From Acidobacteriota bacterium (GTDB lineage: Bacteria > Acidobacteriota > Terriglobia > Terriglobales > Acidobacteriaceae): DNA of 64,000 bases. Location of the stretch: positions 1-64,000 of the forward strand of contig JAJYVF010000022.1 of NCBI GenBank assembly GCA_021792135.1. Reading direction: 5' to 3'. A model generated the notes under the pieces. The model had not been told where the DNA came from. It was given only the letters and a program-made list of their open reading frames with translations, and searched no databases. Below, piece by piece: positions 56,918 to 64,000 of this stretch (its first letter is position 1; every line of letters begins with the position of its first letter). Position numbers and translations under genes: made by a program.

Positions 56918-58152
56918 TGGCGATGGCCGCTTCTGAGACTTTGGCCCAGTGCCTGGCCCGCGTGGCCTCGATCGTCGGCGAAGAGCATGCGTCGGCGGCC
57001 GGCGAGGCGATCTGTGTTGCCCCGGCGAACAAAGAGCAGATCGCGGAGGTGCTGCGCCTGGCCGATGTAGGCGGGCTCTGCGTGGCGCCTGTGGGCAGCG
57101 GCAGCAAATGGGGCTGGGGGAATCCTGTCCGGCCTGCGATTCGCCTGGGGCTTGGGCGCATGCAGGCGCTGCGCGAACATGCCTGGGCCGACATGACCTG
57201 CACCGTCGAGGCGGGTTGTTCCTGGGCGGCCATGCAGAACGAGCTGCAGCGCCACGGGCAGATGGTGGCGCTCGATGCCCTGTGGCCGGAGCGGGCGACC
57301 GTCGGCGGCGTGGTGGCCACCAACGACAGCGGGGCTTTGCGGCTGCGTTATGGAGGGCTGCGCGACCTCATCATCGGCATGACGCTGGTGCTGGCCGACG
57401 GCACCATCGCCCGCACCGGCGGCAAGGTGGTGAAGAACGTGGCCGGGTACGATCTGCAAAAGCTGATGACCGGCAGCTTCGGAACGCTGGGAGTGATTGC
57501 CGAGGTGAACTTCCGCCTGCACCCGGTGGAGAAGGACCGGCTCTCCTGCACGGTTGCGGCGCCGGAACCAGCGGCTTTCGCCGCACCGCTGCAGAAGCTC
57601 CTGAGGTGGGACCTGAGCCTGTCCTCGGTACAGGTTCGTACCGGGAAGGAGCAATGCGCACTGGATATCGCCCTCGCCGGCCGGCCGGAATGCCTGGCGG
57701 AACATCAGCAAAGGGTCAAGGACCTGTTGGGCGAAGCGGCGGTTACCGAGGCTGACGAAGCGGTATGGCAGGCCCGCCAGCGGCTGTTCGAGAGCACCCT
57801 GGTTCTGAAGGTTTCTGTCCTTCCCGCGGAGGTGTGCGCGGTCAGCTCCGACCTGCAGCAATGGTCTGCTGCGAACGGCATGGAAGTGGCGTCGGTCGCG
57901 CAGGCTACGGGTCTGATGACGGTGGCGCTCCAGTCCGCTGTCGACCGCGGTGCCGAACTGGTGGAGTTTCTCCGCAGGCGCGTGGCCGCCTGCGGCGGCA
58001 GCGCCGTTGTTTTGCGGCTTCCGGATGCGCTGCGCAGCCCGACGGACATCTGGGGCGCGGACCCCGATTCCCTGCCGCTGATGCGCGAGATCAAGCGGCG
58101 CTTCGATCCGCATCGCATCCTCAACCCCGGACGCTTCGTGGGGGATATCTGA
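56917..58152 (+). CDS. glcE: Glycolate oxidase subunit GlcE
   Basis: A 411-residue second FAD-domain subunit. The PCMH-type FAD fold is recognisable: CVAPVGSGSKWGWGNP, ERATVGGVVATNDSGALRLR, YGGLRDLIIGMTLVLADGTI and GTLGVIAEVNFRLHPV. The C-terminus ends FDPHRILNPGRFVG as in GlcE. ATG 56917 overlaps the glcD stop. It lies directly before glcF (5 nt gap). Confidence 0.9.
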   Translation: MAMAASETLAQCLARVASIVGEEHASAAGEAICVAPANKEQIAEVLRLADVGGLCVAPVGSGSKWGWGNPVRPAIRLGLGRMQALREHAWADMTCTVEAGCSWAAMQNELQRHGQMVALDALWPERATVGGVVATNDSGALRLRYGGLRDLIIGMTLVLADGTIARTGGKVVKNVAGYDLQKLMTGSFGTLGVIAEVNFRLHPVEKDRLSCTVAAPEPAAFAAPLQKLLRWDLSLSSVQVRTGKEQCALDIALAGRPECLAEHQQRVKDLLGEAAVTEADEAVWQARQRLFESTLVLKVSVLPAEVCAVSSDLQQWSAANGMEVASVAQATGLMTVALQSAVDRGAELVEFLRRRVAACGGSAVVLRLPDALRSPTDIWGADPDSLPLMREIKRRFDPHRILNPGRFVGDI

Positions 58153-58157
58153 CCCTT

Positions 58158-59519
58158 ATGGAACACGCCACCGCCCAGGAAGAGAAGCATCCGTCCTCCT
58201 TCGACGCCCACCATCCGCCGGAGAAGAGGCACATGGACGAGTGCGTGCACTGCGGCTTCTGCCTGCCCGCGTGTCCCACGTATGTTCTGTGGCGCGAGGA
58301 GATGGACTCGCCGCGCGGGCGCATTTACATGATCCGCAAAGCAGCCGACGGCGAAGCTGCGGTGGATAGCCGCTTCCGGCTGCACATGGATAACTGCCTC
58401 GGGTGCATGGCCTGCATGACCGCCTGCCCCTCGGGAGTCCAGTACAACAAGATCATTGAACCGGTGCGGGCACAGATCGAGCGCAAGCTGGCGCGCAGCC
58501 GGAGCGAGCGGCTGTTTCGAGGCTTGTTGTTTGCCACGTTTCCCTATCCGCGGCGGCTGCGGCTGCTGGCCTGGCCGCTGTTTCTCTATCAGCGGAGCGG
58601 ACTCCGGACGCTGGTGCGGGCCGCGGGCATCACGAGAATGCTGCCGAAGCGGCTGGCGGCGATGGAAGCCCTGCTCCCGGAAGTGCGCTCGCCGCGATCG
58701 GCCCGGCTTCCCGCGATGGTTCGAGCCAGCGCTGCTCCGCGCCGTCGCGTGGGCATGCTGAGCGGATGCGTGCAGCAGGTCTTTTTTCCCGAGGTGAACG
58801 CCGCCACCGCGCGGGTGCTGGCTGCGGAGGGCTGCGAAGTGATCATTCCGCAGGGCCAGCCCTGCTGCGGGGCGCTGATGCTCCACTCCGGCCTGGAGGA
58901 GCAGGCCGCGGCCATGGCGAAGAAGATGATTGCGGCCTTCGAAGCCGCGGGGGTCGATACCATCGTCATCAACTCGGCCGGCTGCGGATCGACGATGAAA
59001 GAGTACGGCTATCTTCTGCGCGACGATCCTGCGTGGGCCCGGCGGGCCGCGGCTTTTTCAGGCCAGTGCAAAGACATTTCCGAGATATTGTGCGAACTGG
59101 AGCCGCAGGCGCCGCGCTCGCCGCTGAAGCTGCGCATCGCTTACCACGATGCCTGTCATCTGCGGCATGCGCAGGGGGTATTCGAGCAGCCGCGCCGCCT
59201 GCTGGCGGCTATCCCCGGCGTGCAACTGGCCGAAATTCCCGAAGCCGCGCTCTGCTGCGGCTCGGCGGGCGTCTATAATCTGCTGCAGCCCCAAGCCGCC
59301 GGCGAACTGGGGCGCCGCAAAGTCGACAATCTGCTGACCACTGGCGCCGAAGCCTTGGTTTCCGCCAATCCCGGATGCCTGCTGCAGCTGATGCACGGTC
59401 TGCGCGAGCGCGGAGCGAATCCGCTGCCCGCCTTCCATATAATGGAAGTTCTGGATGCGTCGATCCGGGGCGTTCCCGCGGAGGAATTGCTGCGGAGGAA
59501 CACTCCTGGCTCACGGTAA
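58158..59519 (+). CDS. glcF: Glycolate oxidase iron-sulfur subunit GlcF
   Basis: A 453-residue subunit. Two [4Fe-4S] ferredoxin motifs, CVHCGFCLPACPTY and CLGCMACMTACPSG, lie in the first 100 residues. Two CCG domains follow (GQPCCGALMLHSG, AALCCGSAGVYN), with GCVQQVFFPEVN and HDACHLRHAQGV. It passes electrons from GlcD to the quinone pool. Start at 58158 comes 5 nt after the glcE stop; the frame upstream is antisense-free overlap with glcE and was discounted. Confidence 0.92.
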   Translation: MEHATAQEEKHPSSFDAHHPPEKRHMDECVHCGFCLPACPTYVLWREEMDSPRGRIYMIRKAADGEAAVDSRFRLHMDNCLGCMACMTACPSGVQYNKIIEPVRAQIERKLARSRSERLFRGLLFATFPYPRRLRLLAWPLFLYQRSGLRTLVRAAGITRMLPKRLAAMEALLPEVRSPRSARLPAMVRASAAPRRRVGMLSGCVQQVFFPEVNAATARVLAAEGCEVIIPQGQPCCGALMLHSGLEEQAAAMAKKMIAAFEAAGVDTIVINSAGCGSTMKEYGYLLRDDPAWARRAAAFSGQCKDISEILCELEPQAPRSPLKLRIAYHDACHLRHAQGVFEQPRRLLAAIPGVQLAEIPEAALCCGSAGVYNLLQPQAAGELGRRKVDNLLTTGAEALVSANPGCLLQLMHGLRERGANPLPAFHIMEVLDASIRGVPAEELLRRNTPGSR

Positions 59520-59562
59520 TGCTGCCTGATGCCCGCTCAAGTCAGCGTGTCTGGTTACCCGG

Positions 59563-59578
59563 AAGTTATCGATAACTT
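59563..59578. promoter_or_regulatory. Perfect 16-bp operator-like palindrome before aceB
   Basis: AAGTTATCGATAACTT is a perfect dyad. A further half-site GATAACT occurs at 59597-59603. It lies between glcF and aceB, 64 bp before the aceB start, in the only AT-rich part of this stretch. The GTTATC half-site suits GntR-type regulators, but the family is a guess. Confidence 0.5.
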
Positions 59579-59641
59579 ACCATCTCATCGTATCGGGATA
59601 ACTGGCACTTACTAGAACAGAAAAGGGAGGAATCATTCTCT

Positions 59642-61258
<1,617 letters not shown>

Positions 61259-61267
61259 ATGATGGAA

Positions 61268-61291
61268 AGGCGCGGCGCCCGTTCCGCGCCT
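61268..61291. terminator. Terminator hairpin between aceB and parB
   Basis: AGGCGCGG (61268-61275) pairs perfectly with CCGCGCCT (61284-61291) around an 8-nt loop, between convergent aceB and parB. A TTTCC tract follows on the minus strand, so it serves parB better. Confidence 0.55.
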
Positions 61292-61293
61292 GC

Positions 61294-62211
61294 TTAAGCG
61301 CGGCGGTTCAGCAGCTCCAGCAGGCGATCGAACTCCTCCAGCCGGGCATATTCGATGATGACCCGGCCGCGGCCCTTCCTGTCCTCGACGCGGACCTTGA
61401 GCCCGAGGGCGCGCTGCAGCATGGTCTGGACCTCGCGTACATTCGGATCGACCATGTTCTCCTTTTCTTCGCCTCCAGCGGACTTCTTCCTCTCCGGATT
61501 CAGGAGACCCTGGACGTACCCCTCGGCCTGCCGTACCGACATCGAGAGCGCGACCACTTTCTGCGCTGCCTTCAGGATCGTCTCCGGATTTTCAAGGGGA
61601 AGCAGCGCCTTCGCATGGCCGAACGTCAGTTCCCCATTCTCCACCTGAGCCTGCACGCCGCTGGGCAGCCGCAGCAGTCGCAGAAAATTCGAGACGGAAG
61701 CCCGGTCTTTCCCCGTGCGTTTCGCCATCTGCTCCTGGGTGAGCTGAAACTCCCGGCCCAGCCGCTCGAACGCGCGAGCCTGTTCCATCGGGTTCAGGTC
61801 GGTGCGCTGGAGATTCTCGACGATGGTCATCTCCATCGCCTGCTCGTCAGAGACATGCCGGACGATGGCGGGGATCGTCTCCTTGCCGGCGCGCTGGGAA
61901 GCGAGCCAGCGGCGTTCCCCCGCAATCAGCTGGAAGCGGCCCGCAGGCAGGGGACGCACCACGATGGGCTGGACAACGCCGGTGGCGCTGATCGAGTCAG
62001 CCAGTTCGGAGAGCTGCGTCTCGTCAAAGTGCGTGCGGGTCTGATAGGGACTCCGCTCGATTTCCCCGACGGGAATTTCCCGCGGGTTGCCGGTCTCCGG
62101 GGTCTGCGGAGTCGCGGCCACAGGCTCGGCAACGGCCTGCACGCGCGGCAGCAGGGACTCGAGCCCTTTCCCCAGCGCCCTCCGTTTTGGTGCTTCCGTC
62201 ACAGTGGCCAT
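61294..62211 (-). CDS. parB: Chromosome-partitioning protein ParB
   Basis: A 305-residue parS-binding CTPase. The N-terminus (RRALGKGLESLLPR) is the usual ParA-contact segment. The CTP-binding part has IERSPYQTRTHFDETQLSEL, GVVQPIVVRPL, LIAGERRWLASQRAG and ENLQRTDLNPMEQA. The HTH follows (LTQEQMAKRTGKDRASVSNF, then LRLLRLP). The C-terminal dimer domain ends YARLEEFDRLLELLNRRA. It lies downstream of parA and of a perfect parS. Confidence 0.94.
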   Translation of the reverse strand: MATVTEAPKRRALGKGLESLLPRVQAVAEPVAATPQTPETGNPREIPVGEIERSPYQTRTHFDETQLSELADSISATGVVQPIVVRPLPAGRFQLIAGERRWLASQRAGKETIPAIVRHVSDEQAMEMTIVENLQRTDLNPMEQARAFERLGREFQLTQEQMAKRTGKDRASVSNFLRLLRLPSGVQAQVENGELTFGHAKALLPLENPETILKAAQKVVALSMSVRQAEGYVQGLLNPERKKSAGGEEKENMVDPNVREVQTMLQRALGLKVRVEDRKGRGRVIIEYARLEEFDRLLELLNRRA

Positions 62212-62303
62212 CTGTCACCCCACCTTCTGCATGCTGCCTGCTGGCTCCGAACGGGCGCCAGTCCCGTCTCCATCCAGTCTGCTGGTCCTGCGCTCAGGGG
62301 TTC

Positions 62304-62325
62304 GGTTGTTCCACGTGGAACAACC
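62304..62325. other. parS centromere site between parA and parB
   Basis: The core TGTTCCACGTGGAACA (62307-62322) equals the general bacterial parS consensus. Here the dyad extends to a perfect 22 bp. It should nucleate ParB loading and spreading. Confidence 0.88.
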
Positions 62326-62354
62326 CGGCTGCCCGGAATGCGTGTCCCCGGAGA

Positions 62355-63203
62355 TTACCCGCCATACGGCCAGAACCGGACCTTCACTTCCGGCCGGCTC
62401 GCCGCGCTCTTCTTTCTCTCCTTGCTCTTTGGGCTTTCCACGCCATTGCGGGACAGGAGCTCCTCCGCAAGATCGCGGTAGCTCTCCGCGCCACGGGACC
62501 GCGGATCGTACAGGAGCACCGGCTTGCCATAACTGGGAGCCTCCGCCAGGCGAACGTTGCGGGGAATCGCAGTTTTGAGGAGCTTGTCCTTGAAATACTC
62601 GCGGAGATTCTCTGTGACCTGCTGGGCGAGATTGGTGCGGTCGTCGTACATGGTCAGCAGAACGCCTTCGATCTCCAGCCCCTTATTAAAGGAGCCCCGG
62701 ACCCGCTCCAGGGTATGCACCAGCTCGCTGATGCCTTCGAGAGCGAAATATTCGGCCTGCATGGGAACCAGCAGCCGGTCGGCCGCGACCAGCGCGTTGA
62801 GCGTCAGCAGATCGAGCGCCGGCGGGCAATCGAGCACCACGTAGTCGTACTGCGCGCGAACCTTCTCCAGCGCATCCCGCAGCCGGTAAGCGCGCCGCTC
62901 CATCTGGATCAGCTCCACATTGGCGCCGCTCAGGTTCTTATTCGAGGGGACCAGCTGCAGCGTCTCAATCTCCGTCTTCAGCAGGACCTCGTCGATCGCT
63001 GCTTCCCCCATCAGCACTTCGTAGGTGGAGCGCCGCGTCTCGTCGCGGGCGATGCCGTACCCTCCGCTGGTGTTGGCCTGGGGGTCGCAGTCCACCAGCA
63101 GGACTTTGAGGCCGTCGAGGGCCAGAGCTGCCGAAAGGTTGATGGCGGTGGTTGTTTTCCCCACCCCGCCTTTCTGATTCACGACGGCGAGGACTTTGCC
63201 CAT
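62355..63203 (-). CDS. parA: Chromosome-partitioning ATPase ParA (Soj)
   Basis: A 282-residue Walker-type ATPase that moves ParB-parS complexes. The deviant Walker A is [17 protein letters not shown] (residues 11-18 hold KGGVGKTT). Then come [36 protein letters not shown] and [16 protein letters not shown]. The C-terminus [20 protein letters not shown] is typical of chromosomal Soj. It has GGAGG just upstream of ATG 63203 and lies between rsmG and parB, the common order. Confidence 0.94.
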   Translation of the reverse strand: MGKVLAVVNQKGGVGKTTTAINLSAALALDGLKVLLVDCDPQANTSGGYGIARDETRRSTYEVLMGEAAIDEVLLKTEIETLQLVPSNKNLSGANVELIQMERRAYRLRDALEKVRAQYDYVVLDCPPALDLLTLNALVAADRLLVPMQAEYFALEGISELVHTLERVRGSFNKGLEIEGVLLTMYDDRTNLAQQVTENLREYFKDKLLKTAIPRNVRLAEAPSYGKPVLLYDPRSRGAESYRDLAEELLSRNGVESPKSKERKKSAASRPEVKVRFWPYGG

Positions 63204-63399
63204 GACCTCCTCAGCCTATCGGGAGAGAGGCTGGACCGCAACGCAGAAGGGCTGTGCAGAACCGGGACGCATCTGTGGAAGCCGGTCGGGGGTGACCTCA
63301 GTAACCGAGTTTAACTCGTGACGATGGAAGCGGATACGGCGGGGTGGTAATCGCCGCGGGAATGCCTGTTACGGAAGAGGGTACGTGGAAAACCGGCCC

Positions 63400-63417
63400 A
63401 TGTTCCACGTGGAACAT
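63400..63417. other. Second parS site, just downstream of rsmG
   Basis: TGTTCCACGTGGAACA (63401-63416) repeats the core of the first site, as a perfect 18-bp dyad. It begins 6 nt beyond the rsmG stop. A smaller perfect dyad, CGAGTT-T-AACTCG, is at 63306-63318. Confidence 0.88.
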
Positions 63418-63422
63418 CCGCG

Positions 63423-64000
63423 CTAGACTCTGGTACCGGTCCGGAGAATCTGCTGCGCAGAATCGGGGATGGGCAGTGTGGTGTCCCAGCGAATGCCCTC
63501 GAGCGCATCGAGTCCGGCTTCGGCTCGGCGCGTCGCGAGAACGCCGAGCCAGCCTCCGGGGAGCAGCCGGGTGACTGCGATCCGGCAGGCGTCGGCCATC
63601 CTGTCAACGGCCCGCAGGGTCACCGCATCGAAGACGCGCAGCGGAGGCATTGCTTCCACCCGGTGAGCCCAGACCTCCGCCTGCAAACCCAGCGTCCGCA
63701 CCGTTTCCCGCAGGAACGCCACCTTCTTTCCCTGCGATTCGGCTAGGGTCACGGCGATCTCCGGTCTGCAAAGGGCAATCGGAATACCGGGAAAGCCCGC
63801 CCCGGAGCCGAAATCCAGGAGCGTGCTGACATTTTCGGGAATTTGCCGAGCGGCGAACAGAGATTCGGCAAAGTGCCGCCGGACGATGTCTCCGGGCTTG
63901 CGCACCGCAGTGAGATTCGTCCGCGCATTCCACTTCATCAGCAGCCCGAGATAGGCTTGAAAGCGCTCCGCTGTCTCCCGATTCAGACCGAGTTGAGCCT
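63423..64000 (-). CDS. rsmG: 16S rRNA m7G527 methyltransferase RsmG, 5' end outside the window
   Basis: At least 192 residues are visible; the frame stays open to the window edge (AQLGLNRETAERFQAYLGLL before MKWNARTNLTAV), so the start lies beyond 64000. LLDFGSGAGFPGIPIALCRP is the SAM loop, VTLAESQGKKVAFLRETVR motif II, and DAVTLRAVDRMADAC, LLPGGWLGVLATRR later motifs. It methylates N7 of G527 in 16S rRNA; loss gives low-level streptomycin resistance in other bacteria. rsmG-parA-parB is a common origin-proximal order. Confidence 0.9.
   Translation of the reverse strand, partial: AQLGLNRETAERFQAYLGLLMKWNARTNLTAVRKPGDIVRRHFAESLFAARQIPENVSTLLDFGSGAGFPGIPIALCRPEIAVTLAESQGKKVAFLRETVRTLGLQAEVWAHRVEAMPPLRVFDAVTLRAVDRMADACRIAVTRLLPGGWLGVLATRRAEAGLDALEGIRWDTTLPIPDSAQQILRTGTRV

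Noticed and set aside
61294-63203. Plasmid partition module
   Set aside because: rsmG upstream, chromosomal-type Soj/ParB sequences, consensus parS and surrounding housekeeping genes point to the chromosome.

Overview
The window reads as chromosome from an acidobacterium, most likely class Terriglobia (subdivision 1). This is inferred from several things: a 1170-residue Oar-type TonB-dependent receptor with an N-terminal carboxypeptidase-regulatory-like domain; a relic of a MacB/ADOP-type permease; a small Cys/His protein of a type I associate with this phylum; bipartite palindromic repeats that translate as GASAPEA-like text; high GC; and Gram-negative lipid A-core chemistry (kdsA). No tRNA, rRNA, CRISPR array, intact insertion sequence or prophage was seen.

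Layout. 1-1.25 kb is decayed DNA: a three-stem palindrome, a truncated beta-helix gene and unassigned sequence. 1.3-12.0 kb is a carbohydrate locus on the + strand: TonB receptor, secreted TIM-barrel glycosidase-like protein, permease relic, polysaccharide deacetylase and GH2 exo-beta-glucosaminidase. Together these suggest capture and breakdown of chitosan-like amino sugars. 12.0-13.2 kb holds palindromes, a degenerate 21-bp tandem repeat and the Cys/His gene. 13.2-38.5 kb is mainly housekeeping and mostly on the minus strand: ohr, relA/spoT, a DsrE protein, an alpha/beta hydrolase, an rRNA methyltransferase, iscS with an Rrf2 regulator, a Tat-exported oxidoreductase, ppc, hemE-hemH, purL-purF, kdsA, a four-haem cytochrome and pyrG. 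38.5-39.2 kb is a long non-coding gap from which pyrG and dnaN diverge.

40.7-47.5 kb holds an MFS transporter whose Shine-Dalgarno lies in a hairpin, then a nitric-oxide defence cluster: di-iron RIC protein, CRP-type regulator, NnrS and quinol-type NO reductase. CRP-like dyads (GTGA-N6-TCAC) occur three times here. Two of them sit exactly 41.5 bp upstream of the start expected from a -10-like hexamer, before ric and before norB. This is the most coherent regulatory signal in the window.

47.5-55.3 kb: IlvD/Edd dehydratase, a bifunctional PBP-like protein, an EF-P-like protein lacking the usual PGKG loop, an adenosine-specific kinase, a cysteine hydrolase and an SMP-30 lactonase. 55.4-61.3 kb: glcDEF then aceB, a glycolate-to-glyoxylate-to-malate route, with a perfect 16-bp dyad before aceB. 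61.3-64 kb: parB, parA and rsmG (5' end outside the window) with two perfect parS sites. parS, dnaN and the strand switch near 39 kb suggest the window lies near the replication origin.
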